From the NCBI RefSeq assembly GCF_008831285.2, contig NC_045146.1, forward strand, positions 21,529,289-21,593,288: DNA of 64,000 nt. The letters are read 5' to 3'. Below, piece after piece: positions 39,490-52,700 of this stretch. The notes beneath the pieces are model-generated. The model made no database searches. It was not told where the DNA came from and worked only from the letters and a program-made list of their open reading frames with translations. Position 1 is the stretch's first letter; the number at the start of each line of letters is the position of its first letter. The stretch comes from Nymphaea colorata. Its lineage: Eukaryota > Streptophyta > Magnoliopsida > Nymphaeales > Nymphaeaceae. A program made the translations under genes and the position numbers.

Positions 39490-41819
39490 ATCAATTTCCC
39501 TGGATTAATCGATTACTGATTGGAAGACTTAAGCCGAGACGCACGCGTACCTCTGGGCTCACCGCGACCGAGTCGACGAGGGGATCGATGACTCGCGAGA
39601 CTCGGGGCTATTTCGGTAAAAAAAATTTAGAATGCGGCATCGAGAACACGAGATCTTGTCGCGGGTTTTTTTTCCGCATTTTGGGTGGGCGGATGCCTGG
39701 TGGCAGATACAAAGGCCAACAGTGGGTCGGGTATCTGATAGGTAGTTAGGTATCCGATTAATGATAAGTGAATTTAGGCTGGTTAGTGACGCTTGAGCCG
39801 ACCCAATTAAAAAATTTAATTGGGCCGACTGGCCCATATATATATATATATCTTCATCCAAATAATATGACATTAGCAATCACTCACTTAAAAATTTTCA
39901 CCAATAACTTCCTTAAAAACTCTTCATGTGTTCGCCCTTCAAAATTCTTTATGTGTATTTGATGGTACTCTTAAAAACTTTTGGCATGTCATTAATGATT
40001 TCTAAGACATTAAAATATAAAATATTAAAAGTTTTAAATATGGGTGGATATTGAACTGAATATTCGACAGCTATAAAATTGACACAGTCGGACACTATCT
40101 GATGACTAAACAGGCCAAACTTGGGCTGCCTGCAAAGTCTTTCAGTTAGCCCAAGGCTAATTTTGCCGAGGCTTGGGCCGGATGAACCCGATGCTCAACC
40201 TTAAGTAAAAAGCGAAAACTCTCGTTCGACCCCTTCTACTCATAAAATACAAAGTTTGTTTTCGATGCTTAGAACGCTTCGGTTACATTTCAATTTGTAT
40301 ATTGGTGGTCTTCTTTGACAATACAGGAAGTTGATGTCATTAACATTTGAAAAGAAACTAAAAGCCTACCAATCCCTAATTCAAACCGTGGTGCGGTAAT
40401 ATATAACTATCACTACTGAAACTCCTCTTTCTTAAGGTATTTAGGTATTTGCTCATTTCTTCTGGGCCATGATATACAAATATCTCCACTGAAAGTCCTC
40501 TTTCTTAAGATATTTGGTCATTTTCGACCCATAACAGCTAAGGGGCAATAATATATAACTAACTCTACTTAAACTCGATCTTATTAGGTGAGGTAAACAG
40601 CCCTAAATTCCCTGTATTACTTAACATATGCTTGCACATGGGTAGGAAAGAGAACTGATTTCGTACACTTGAACTCGACCTGCCCTATCAGTATTTTAGC
40701 TTCACGTCAATCTTCTTCTTTAAAGGTTTGGAAACACAAAATCAACTCAAGAATAGTATTCCCGCATCCGTGAAGTCGGTCTTTTTTTATAAAACTGCCA
40801 AATGCAAAGTATATAAAACTTACATTAGGCATTAACTTTCTGTGATAATTTTCCAGGTACAAGAGATAGCTGCATCGTTTAAGAGGTAGTGATAAAAGTT
40901 GGCATGCATTTAAGACTATCTGTACAATCAAACGCATATTTCAAGTTATTTTGGGTGCGTGAGAGGTTAACAACCAGTCAACCACCCACGGCCCAGAGAA
41001 GAGGTTCGAAAGCCCTAACGTACACCCTCCCAACCCCTTATCTCCCCAAACCCATTCTCCTTACCTCCAGAAGCGAAGCCAGGATGTTTTTCAGGGGTGG
41101 GTCAAACGGTCTATCGAATTTATCCGAGTAGGGTCAAACTAAATCCGAATATAAAAAATACATTACCCAACCAAAATTTTTCAATTTTTTTTTTCAAGTA
41201 GTTGGCTGAAATCCTACGCTACAGCAGGGCCTGGGTGAGCAATGGGTTGCTTAACAGACCACCCCACCTTTAGCAGTCCAATGGAGTAGCACCTATTAGA
41301 ATTGCGACAGAGACGTGCTGTCAATACGCACTTCACCCTGTTCTTACTTGGACCAGCTATGCTATGGCCAATGAGGCACCCACTTTCAAGTTATTCAAAA
41401 AATGAAAAATGCATATCTGCAATTAAGGTCAATCTATTGGAATCAAATGAAAATTCTCTACAAAAGCTTTAAGATGTCATCTAACCCAAATTTGTAAAGA
41501 CTTTGTTTTATGAAAATAAAGTCTTTTAATGAGTTTTGAAAACATGATTTCTTTGTTTGGTTGCCACAAACAAAATGCAGTTTTTACGAATAACTTGGTG
41601 GATGTGAGATTTGTGACTCAATTTTACAAAATATGGCTTTGTCAAAAAATGAGCTTTCAACATACCCAGTTTTGATGGCACTCAAACATTTTAAGTTTTA
41701 GAGTATCATCCAAACAACCCCTTAAATTGTGAGGGGATCATCGCTTATGGAGCATAGCTGCTACCCTGCTATAAAAACTTGGTGGATGAAAGTTGTCAAC
41801 TGGTGCAATGGGGTGAGCA

Positions 41820-42200
41820 TGAACTCAACAGATTGTATTCGAATTGAATATACTCTTACTTTTTTGAATATTAATATACTTGGCTTCAAATAAAAATGCA
41901 AAATAGTCATATCTAAATTCAAATCCAAATTCACAATTATGATTTCTATATTCATATCTACACCCAAGTCTAAATTTGGAATCAAATCTGGTTCATTTTC
42001 AAAATGTAAGAACATTGGATATAGGATATTTATTAAAAACTAAATCTAATTCGAATCTGATAGGATATTTATATATATCCAAATCTGAAGTTGAATCCAA
42101 TCGAATGTCATTTCTTGAATTCAAAACCGATCTGATTTCTTAATCAAACATTAATTTTTTTTCATATTTGATTATTTCAGAATGGTTTGATTTGATTGGA
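41820..42200. repeat. AT-rich dispersed repeat, copy 2
   Basis: Shares GGATATAGGATATTTATTA and AATTCGAATCTGATAGG-type words with the stretch at 22850-23210. Both are rich in AATCTGAA and AATCCAAAT variants. Copy ends are unresolved. Confidence 0.5.
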
Positions 42201-43142
42201 TATCTGATTCAAATAGGATATATTGACATTCTAAAAATTGCGATCAACTACATACGTGGTTCAGTTTTGATAAGGGAGCACAAGTCTGATGGGTTAGACG
42301 ACGACCTTGGCGAATGGCTTGGACGCAGGGCGTATGAACACGCAAGTATTAACTTAACTGTGTCGAGTCTGATTCATATCCGACCCGTTTGATTTCTTAG
42401 GTTCCCAACCCATCGAGTCGAGTTGTTGGGCTTCGACACTTTAACACCTAATCCTGGAATCTATTTAACGCACGCCTCTGTGTGCCGCGATGTTGCGGTC
42501 AAGACTCAGAGAGTGGGTGGTTTCCTTTGCGGCGTAGTTGGCGACAGCTTGTATATCCACAACAAAGAGAAAGTTGTGTGCGTGCGCGCATGGTATGCAG
42601 TAAAGGAGGAAAAGACATTTTGGTAATTTATTAAAAATAAAAATATATTTTTATTTTTTTATATTTTAATTGTCATGTTTATCTTTACAAAAAAAATCAA
42701 TATAAACTAAATGTACTTTAGTTATTAACCATATTAGTGCAAAAAAATTAGTGGACCAGTATGATGTATAACCAGTTTTAAAGGTTATGCCTCCATCAAT
42801 TTATTAAAAGAAAGATTTACAAGAAAAAAGGCGACCACTTATACATCATTTTGGGAACATATGAACCGAAGAAATATAAGATTTGTGTTCATTGATTATA
42901 AGTCGCTTGATCAATTCGATTGATGGTTCACAAACTCTAGATATTATATTTTTGGTTAGATTGCAACACAATGCGATATGTGCGAATCTTTAAATATTCT
43001 CTGTGTGTGAGTGTTTAAGAGAAAAGTTGAGCCGTCTTGTTTTGAAACTTCTTTTTTAGACATTTTCCTGTCATGTAATCCACCACCATTAAAGTAAAGA
43101 GAATGATTGTCAACAGTTCCTCGATCCTGAGACGGAAAACGG

Positions 43143-43162
43143 ATATATATATATATATATAT
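43143..43162. repeat. (TA)n microsatellite
   Basis: A pure TA run of about 20 bp. Confidence 0.85.
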
Positions 43163-46100
43163 GGTGTGCCTACCACTAAGTTGGCATGACATTTTTTATT
43201 AATATATATGTAGCTTAATAATTAAATACATTAAGTCACCAGTCTTGATTAAACCTAATTTTGATTCTTTAGAGGAAGTCACATGGATACTGGAATAGAT
43301 ATGGATACGATAAAGTGGCATGAGAACACTGTAAATTAAATGTATGATTAGAATCACGATAATAAAACACAAAAAATCATTCTTTTTTTTTTTAAGGTGA
43401 AATGATTCAATGTGTTTGGAATAGGGTTTAGCCCAGATCCAATCCAAAACATGTGATGACATGTTTGACTACCTGTATCGGAGTGGTGACTTAGGGCAAA
43501 TTGTTGGATCTTTAAAATCGATTACGTGCAGAAAACAGGGCTTAGGTTCATGAACAAATATCGGAGAGAATTAGTCAATAAATAATTGAAAAAGTCGCAC
43601 AAAGAATGCTAAAAATCTTCACCTAACTCCATGATTTATGGAACCAAATCCGGATTTGGCAAGGTTATGAGATCCGGACAATGTACAGCAGGACTTCGAT
43701 GAAGGACAAAATTATAGTCCTTAATGAGGTTTTGATAAAATAAATGTCTCCTTGCATAAATTTGGAGTGACAACTCTGTCTGTGATATCGAACATATTAA
43801 TACTAGCATATGGTTTACAAGCTAGCCCAATTCCTGCTGCTTTTCAAAGGAATACTTCATCCTACCCTACCACTTGATTGAAAGCGAAAGTGCCCACTTC
43901 TAGTACTTTCAATTTGCACAATTTAACAGAAAGTTCAAACAAACATCTAATATTTTATGTTGGAAGCCTTTTTTTTTTTTTTTTCAGATTTCAATCACGT
44001 CTAACAGTTTTCTAGAGAATCATTTTTTAGAAGTTAGAGGGACGCGGGAGAACTTGTTGGTACTATTGCCGGACAACTTGGCTTAGACATGATAAATGCT
44101 AAGTCGCTAAACTCTTTTATTTTTGCATCGAGTCGGGTGTGCACCGGACATGGGTGGGGCTCCAACTCACACTCAAGACCAGTTAAAATGTCATATTACT
44201 AAATTACTTATATAATATATGTTGTTCTGATATTTTTCTATGCGATACAATTATTCAAGTATGTTATATACATTAATAACTAAATTGTAATATTATAATA
44301 ATACATACATGTTTATTCTGCTATATATATAATAAATTAAAACTAATAATAATAATAAAATACCATCACTGCACCGCCGTACCTACATTTTTGGGATGTG
44401 CCGCTTCGGCATTGGCACCGCACCCCGCACTCATGTGACATAGTTGACATGTTAATCAGTGCTGGATGCTTTCTCTCTAATCATGCCCTTAAGTGGAAGT
44501 GGGGTAGGAAGTCCTATGACATGTCAGGTAAGAGCATTTGTTTTATAAACGCTTCTCATTTAAGAAAACATGCGTTGATTAAATTCAATTTTTGTTTGTT
44601 AGAACTAAGAGTAACATTCATAATCGCATCATGTTTCCCGAAATATGAACGCTAATGAATTTTTAGAGTATGTTATGAATATGTGATTTTTTTTTTCATC
44701 AAATGTTTTTTTTAGTGGTGTCTATGGTTCTCATGTTATTTTATAACAAAAGAAATGTGAACATATCAGTCACCCATCTTGGGTTTGTCTGAAAATTACC
44801 TTTTTAAAGAAGCCGTCGGAACAAATGGTTTTTTTCTTTTTTCCCCTTTTTAATTAAAGTCACCGTATCTTAACCTTTGTAGATCGAGCCGCTCCTCATT
44901 GTTACTCTTCAGTAGGTAAAGCACGGTGCGCTTAAACGTGGGACCCACAAATTCTCCATCAGAATATTCAAAGGAAATATTGGCCCCGTCGGCAGTCGGT
45001 GTCAACGACCGTGCACAATAAAGAGAGCGCGGTGGGGGAAGCCCATGGCTTTCGCAAGATGACGAATATGCCCTTGATAGGTAAGATAGAGACGAACCGG
45101 AACTCGGCCGTCAGATTCAACCGGTTCGGTAAACGGATTCGGTCGAGTTGCCTTGCTCTGCATCTCCAAGATCCAAAAAAGGGATGCCAATATGGCAACT
45201 GTAAATGGATCGTGACACCGATCGGGTCACATCAGAACTCGATCCGAGTTTGAATATGGTTCCAAAACCCGAACGGATTTGATTTTGGTTAGTGATCCCG
45301 GATCCTGTAAAGAATGGACATGGAAACACAAGTTTACGGTTTACTACAGTTGCAGATCCAAATCTCAAGCAGGAGGGAGGACAATCGGGTTTTATAATCC
45401 CCGTTAATTATATTAAAATGCGACCATTTGGGATAAAGGTTGAATTAACTTGTATGCGACATTTCAATTACTCTTTACAAAGCGGAACTGTCATGTATCT
45501 CTTTCTCCCTCGCATCATTTTTTCACACATCAAGTGAAAAAATGACCCTTCTACTGTAAAAGTGTCGTTGAAGCAGAATGGCCCCCACGAGTCTCGTCGC
45601 TCTCATGCGAAGGTTTTTCCTTCGTCCAGAGCGCCTTTATCAGCAGCATCTTGTCACAAGCATCCCCACACTTTTCCTACCATCCTTCATGCTTCATGTC
45701 AGGTTTTCTCTTTGGCCACAAAGCAACAAGGAAAATTTCTATGGAAAGCTGAGACGGTAGGAATTTTTCAAACACCGTTTCGTATTCCCATGGAAAATGT
45801 TCTCATGAAATCTATAAAGGCTGTTCGAACACATTATTATTGTCTTATGAATTCTCTCGGCATGCATCACATTCATGAAACATTTGTTTTAGTGTTTTAC
45901 GAATTTACAGACAGATTCACCAGACAATAATAATGCATGTTGCTGCATAAAACTCATTCCCCACAATCAGAAGCGAGTTGAATCTTGAAAGGCCATTTTC
46001 TTACAATATTCTCATACCATGAAGGATTTGAGTCACTATCTTATTGGAGTCAATTAATTTGATGAAGAAAAAAAATGTAACTGGCAAATAAGGTGTGACT

Positions 46101-48148
46101 TTGTAAGGACTTTCTTCAACCCTACCCAGCCTCTACCTCCTTCTCGTTGCTGGATCTGGTTATTGCTTAGTGTGGGTCGGGTTGGATCAATACACCATAT
46201 CCATCCACCGCCAGCATGAAAACGATAGTTCACCGTGTAATTTATTCGCTTGCTTCTTCCCATTAATAGGGACCTCTTATTTGCCATTGGATTGACATTT
46301 CATCTTCTTCACATGTTAAAGCAACTGGTTGCTCAACAAGAAGCAGACCATTGTTGTCCAAGCATTATGAATACATATTATATGGAATCAATCTTCATTA
46401 ACAAATATGTTTATTTTTCCATGAAAATAAAAATAAAAGTCACCCTGTTGTTGGTAGGTCTAGAAAATAACCAGGCTATGTGTTCAACTAGAAAGTGTTC
46501 TAGTCCAAACGTCCTACATTTGGGCTATGTTTGAAAATCTCAAAACCATATCCTAACCATTTATATTGGCAAGTATGACACTTATGATGCAGGTGGCATG
46601 AGAAAAATGTGAAGGGCATCAAGCATTTGATCAACTTTCAATGTGGTCCGCAAAAAAGTTATGAGGAGTCATTCTAATGTAACAAAATATAAATCTTTGC
46701 ATTGTTAAGCATCATGAGACTTCCATGCTCACCCTTGTCACAAAATTAAAACTGGACGTCGGGTCGGATACCTGCTGGGTTTTGAGGCACCTGCCTGACG
46801 GTTCGAATATAAGATTATAATAAATATATAATATAAAATTATATTTAATATGTTCTATTCAAATTCTCAATATAAATATCATATTTATAAATGTAAATAT
46901 TTTATATTAAAATTAGGTTGAGCGGGGTCAAAACCTGAACTTTGGTGGTCACGCCTGAGCTTCAAACCCGTCCGAGTCTGACTTCGAACCGGATGGGTTG
47001 GATCGGTCCTTAATTTCAACTTAGTCCATCCCATTGGCTGCCCCTTCTTCAATCGCCGCCGACTGGTTGTGGTCGCCAACTCCCCACCACCATGGAGTTT
47101 GGTCCCACGCGCAAACCCACAATATCGTGCTCCACCCAGCGTTTTCGACCATCGATCTTGAAAAATCGACGTCCGCACCGGTTCCACCAAATCGGATCCA
47201 GATTTTGCTCCCCATCTGCTCCAACCCTATGAAACGCTTCGCCGCCTCGTTCGAAAGCGCGGACCAGACCTGAGGTTCATTCCGACTCGTAGTAAAAAAA
47301 AAATCGGTTCGTCTTTTCACAAATCGAGTAACGCGTATCGCAATTGCAGCAGACTTGGCTGCAAAGATTGCAACTGCATTGTGATTCTTCAAGTCTTCGG
47401 ATTCAAGTCCTGTTTAACTGACTGATATGGTACCGATCAAATTTAAATTATAAATTTAAAAGTCATGTTACTCATCCAATCTCATCTCTATCTTTCTTTT
47501 TTTTTTCTTTTTTTTTTTTTTTTTGCAAACTACCAAGAAAAGGAAGTAAATAGTTCAGAGAATTGAATATAACCCGGTATAGCCAAAAGCAAAATAAACT
47601 GCTGAAAGTCTCGCCGGAGACGAGATGGAAAGAGTTCACCTCCAGAACCCGATTCAGGCAATTACGAGTCGGATCCCGGGATTTCCGATTCCGAGTGTCG
47701 CTGGACTGGGTTCGCCTTGGTCCGAAGACGAAGACCGGGACCTCTTGTCGGTGCAAAAAGAAAAGAAACGGAGACAGGTGGACTGACTGCAGGCCGTCAA
47801 GCAGGCTCATCCCGAGTCTCTCGCTCCTCTCTTCTTTTTATTGTCTTCTTTCCCTTGGTTTGTTTCTTTTTTCGTATCCGCTTCTCCGTTTGGTGATGGT
47901 TGTGGGAAGAAGACCGATAATCGTCTCCGGGTGAATTTCTTTGGGGGCTTTTCTTGCGAGTCGATGAAATTGTTCTTCCAATTTTGAGAACAGCTTAATT
48001 TGGGAAGTGGAATCACGAACGCGGTCATGAATTCGAACGCCAGAAGAATGAACGGTGGCGGTGCTCCAATTGGAGGAGGTGGATCTGCTGCGTCTCTGAA
48101 AATTTCGAGTTCGATTTCGGTCTCCCAAGTCGGCAATCTTCCAGGCCG

Positions 48149-49752
48149 TTGAACGACCAGAAGACGCAGTACTCATCATCATCATCATCATCTTATTCTT
48201 CATTTTCTTATTCCGGAAATCCACCCGCTTCAGGGCCAAACAAGCCCTCTTGGAGCCACCAGCCGGCTCCGGCTGCCCGGCCGGCGCAGGTGGGGACGAG
48301 GGATGCGGGGATCGGGAACCTTTCGGGGCCGACGTCGATGGTGGGTGATATCTTCGGCAAGAGTTGGTTGCAGCAGCCAATCTCTTCTTCGGCTTCGAAG
48401 ACCGGAGTAGGTCAAGCGGGGATCGTGGGCACCAACCCGAATCTGTTCAGCGATCTCGTTGGCTCGGCGTTTGGTCAGGGAAAGAGCTCCAACGCCCCTC
48501 TGAAGGATTCTGCTCCGAAAGGATCGTTTTCGATGGGGAATTTGGCGGGATCGCTTCCGAAGTCGAATCCTTTGGGGTCGGCGAATTCGCGATCTTCTGA
48601 AAGTCTTGGGAGTTTTGCATCAGAAACCCATCAGTCAACGAATGGCTCATCTTCATTTGCAGCGAGCGGAAACAGCGATCCCTTTGGTTCTTTAGGAACG
48701 GGAAATTGGCGACCGTCCGGTAATTCTGGTTCTGTTCCTATGACGCAGATGAAGAAGAATCCTGGCGTTTCGTCCTCTGAGAAATTGGGGGGCGACCCTT
48801 TTGCTTCTTTCGCCGATTTTTCCTCCAGGAAGCCACCTTCTGCTTCGCAACAATCTAGTTCCGCTGCAAGTAATTCAGATCTCGGATCTGGATTTGGGGA
48901 TTTCCAGGCTGCACCTGCAGCCAACAAACCATCGTCCTTTTCTACCCCAAAGCAGTCCGATTCGTTTGGAATTCCAACTCCAGGTACCTACTCGCAGGAA
49001 CCGGCAGGTAAATCTGGCGGTGGTGATTCATTGGATATGTTGTTCGCATCTGCTTCAGCTGCTCAAGCTAGCGCTCATCAACCGGCTTCAGAGGTCGATG
49101 ATTGGGGTTTCAGCTCAGAGTTTGGAGGAAGTGCCGATACGGGTACCACTACTGAGCTTGAAGGACTTCCACCACCGCCGGCTGGGGTGACAGCTTCCAC
49201 AGCGAAGTCGAAGGGATTAGAGAACTATAAGCAGGGTCAGTTCGCTGATGCAATCAAATGGTTGTCATGGGCAATTACGTTGTTAGGGAAATCGGGTGAC
49301 AATTCATCCAATGAGGAGGTCTTGACTTGCAGAGCTTCTTGTTATAAAGAAGTGGGAGAGTATAAGAAGGCAATTGCAGATTGTTCCAAGGTACGACATT
49401 GCATTGAGTTGCATTGCCTTATTTGATTGAAGTTGAATCTGTTTTCATCACTTTTCGAGTTTGCTATATTAAAAGTCTTACTGTGTTGTTACAAATGCAG
49501 ATCCTGGTCTTGAGTATCATGTTCTTAAATTGCAGGTTGTAAACTTAGTGTTGTCTTGTTTTCAAAATGCAGGTCCTAGATCGGGACAGCAAGAACGTTG
49601 CAGTACTAGTGCAGCGAGCGCTTCTGTATGAGAGCACCGAGAAATACAAGCTTGGAGCTGAGGACTTGAGAATGGTGATGAAAATTGACCCGGGAAATAG
49701 AGTGGCAAGGGGTACACTCCATCGGTTGACAAAACTGGCAGACTATTCTTAG
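48149..49752 (+). CDS. TPR protein with DPF/WGF-motif N-terminal region (5' end uncertain)
   Basis: Two exons, 48149-49390 and 49573-49752, join in frame at a GT-AG intron; the product is 473 residues if counted from 48149. The N-terminal 330 residues are Ser/Gly-rich and apparently disordered, with MVGDIFGKSW, several DPF and GDF motifs (DPFGSL, DPFASFADF, GFGDFQAAP) and DDWGFSSEF. Such short motifs bind clathrin-adaptor appendages in endocytic proteins. After a Pro-rich hinge (ELEGLPPPPAG) come TPR helices: SKGLENYKQGQFADAIKWL, the CRASCYKEVGEYKKAIADC repeat and, in exon 2, a third repeat ending near NRVARGTLHRLTK. TPRs bind partner proteins. The first in-frame ATG is at 48338 (codon 64), yet codons 1-63 look coding. 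The two upstream ATGs (48027, 48048) are in another frame that stops at 48150-48152. A frameshift, non-AUG start or assembly error is possible. The function is inferred. Confidence 0.82.
48173..48192 (+). repeat. (TCA)n microsatellite coding for serines
   Basis: About six to seven TCA units are read in frame as a poly-Ser run near the start of the TPR protein. Unit number could vary without breaking the frame. Confidence 0.85.
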
Positions 49753-52700
49753 CTAGTTTGTGTTAGCCTGAGAATCGTTGTCCTTTATACCGTCAAAATG
49801 TTCTCGTCTTCTTCTGGATTTTGCACTTCATGCTGATACATATATTTTGTTCAATGGGAGATGATATGTGATATAGGATACATATTCCTCAAAAGTAGTT
49901 TCGAGCTTGTTTTTTTTTCCTTCAAAGACTGTTGGTCGTGTTGTTTAATGTACTGTATCCGTTTTCTCTTTGTTGGTCCCGTTGCTTCTTAGAGTTGATT
50001 TTGAAGATTTCTTAGGTGATTGGTTTACATTCAGCATTCAACAAATTGTGAATCCCATCGATGTTATGCCATTCTATGATATTATTATTATTTTTTTCCA
50101 CATCTTCTCTCCAGTCTTTTTCTTATGGAAATAGATGCTAACTGCAGGACTAAGGTATGAAATTGACAATAATCAATTATTAAAACATTCTTCTGGTGAA
50201 ATACTCTGTTAATTGCAGCTTCTGCGTAACTGTTTTCATCATCGTTCCAAAAGAGGACATAGCGCTGGGTGGGAGGGAGAGGTGGTATTTCAGGTCAAGT
50301 TTTGTGAATTAGGTTATCATTTCCTGCATGCCCAAACACTCATACTATGAATACAAGTGTGCTATATTCTAATTTTTTTTATCTCCCCTCACATCATGGC
50401 GTGCCAATTTTTCAACATCATTGTTTGATTAATAACGACACGTTTTGAATGTTGTTTAACAGTCAAGTCCAGATGCTAATATTCATGGCCTTACACATTG
50501 TTTATCATATGTTTTACTAGCATAAAACTCTTACCGTATGAATAATCTGGGGTCTTATGCTGGTGCATATCATATCAATTTCTGATAAAAAATGGCTGGC
50601 TATAAGCATTTCATCTTCGGAGTTGCTGGAGTAGTGCTTGCAGGAAGTTGATAAAAGGAAACAAAGATGACAAAAATGGAAACTACTACATAGGATGAAA
50701 GAAAGAGAGTAAAATTGGAGAGTGAAAGATTTCAGCAAAAGTGCATATAGGAGAACAGAACTGAAAGAAGAAGAAACTGGTTGATATCTAGGACTTGAAA
50801 GCAAGATCTCAACAAATATGATGTGAAAGAAAAAGGGCGATAGGAAGGATATGGTTGTAATGAAGCTTTGGTTCCCTGCATATCCAACCTCAATGCTCTA
50901 GAAGATAAAAGGAAGAGTGCTTCGCCGAAACTTGTTCTCAGTAACCATCATTATTTAGGTATTTTATTTATGACAAAAAGTTCTGCCCAAGGCAAAATAT
51001 TCCAAAAAAACATTGCATTGTAGTGTATAAGTAACATGATCGCCTTCTCCCCATAGGCAAACTTTTGAAATAATCATAGATTTTAATGCAGAATAGGGAA
51101 TTTGAATATCTGATATTGTATTGTTGACAGTGAAAGCGTGCAACTTTGGTGTCCTTGGCTGTATTTTCTGACTTTAATTCTCCTTTCCTTTTATACTTGT
51201 AAGTTATAACTCAGGCTCTGCTTAACTCTGTTAACAAGGGATATTGTAATCCACTGCATTAACACCAGACATCATATTAAATGTTCTGAAGAACTTGCTT
51301 AATATTGACAACGAGCCTTTTTTGAGCTTTGTTACTTGACAGAGGTTGCTTGGCTTGGCTTATTTGCATATATTAGCTCAAACTAGTGGTCAAGCTTGAC
51401 TTTCTAAAGCTCGAGTGGAGTTTTATATGCATTGAGCTCAAGTTTGAGTATCTTGGTTCAGTTGTGCCTCTCCTCCTGATCCAAATTCGCTCCTTTTTAC
51501 ATTGTAACTCTCTCTCTCTCTTTTTCTGTTCACAACCTTCTCTCCAGTTACAATACTCTTGCATCGAATGTTGAAGGTGCTTTTATCTTTTGTGGGTGAT
51601 CACTTTTAACATTCAATATTGTTTCAATGTAGTCTAAATAGGAATGTGTTGTGGTTCATGACTCGTGTTGAATCCCTAATAATTTTGAAGAAATAGCAGC
51701 CGATCTTCTTCTCTCATCTTACTTATCTTACTTGAGAAGCTCCATGTTCTGGGATTACTTTACTGATATCTATAATCCAATTATTGTTCTGCCTATGTAG
51801 ACTTTTGCAATTTCATAGTACGTCAATTCTTCCGTAAGGAACAACTAGGAGCTATGGCCATGCACATCTGTGATAAGTAGTTCCTGTAACTGGATTATTA
51901 GTAGATCGTAGACAGTTGGTTATTTCAACATGGCTAGTTCATTGTATATGTTCTTTTCTCTGTTCGACTAGTTTGGCTACCCAAAGGAGTGCTATTGACT
52001 ATTTGATAAGATAATATTTGTTGGAGAAGCTTCAAGTTTCCGTCCATGCGGAGATACTAGGGCATGATAAACTCTAAAAGGTTAGTAACTACTTTGTCAT
52101 GGCAAGTGCAATTACACTGCTAATGGATTTGTGGGAAGGTGGTATCATAATATACACTACACTTCCATTTGTGCTACCATTCAGAGCAACCATATGTCAA
52201 AACCTCTCAATTGTTTTAGACCTGAGATTTGTGTCAGTTTTGCAAAAACTGGTAAAACTCTGGCATACAGAGTTCAAAGCATCCCAAACTTGCTAACATT
52301 GGTATGCAGACTAGCCAAGACCAGTCCATATATAGCTACAGGTCAGGCTGCCAGTACTCGCGTTCCTTTTTTTATGTAACTTGCGAGTTTCCATAACCAT
52401 GCAGGGACGGGTAGAGGCCCTCCTTATGGTTGCATTCCACCCATTTGTTCCACACCCAAAAGAAAAAGTGATCCGAGAATTCGAAAACAAACATAGAAAA
52501 TGATAAAAAGGGGACGGCGAGTCTTCCCCTATCTTCGTTTCTATCACAGATACAGAAGTTGGGAGGCAAATGCCTTTCCCTAGCATATTATTTTTTTGTC
52601 GAGTGACATATTCCTGTTATCAATCTAGTGGAGTTTCTATGTTATCCAATAACTCAACAATGAATTGGAGCTAAAAAAAAGCGCAGATCTTGCACGCCTT

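Larger units (their letters stand above)
39490..48026. other. Repeat-rich spacer between LCBK1 and the TPR gene
   Basis: About 8.5 kb with no gene I can support. It holds MITE-like blocks with AT-rich cores (about 39.7-40.2 and 46.75-47.0 kb), a second copy of the AT-rich dispersed repeat (41.8-42.2 kb), a (TA)n run, and a GC-rich open island at 47.02-47.39 kb. The final 400 bp should include the TPR gene promoter and leader; no clear TATA box was found there. Confidence 0.5.

Noticed and set aside
45562-45930. 122-codon + strand frame
   Set aside because: It starts at GTG and runs through repeat-like AT-rich sequence without coding character.
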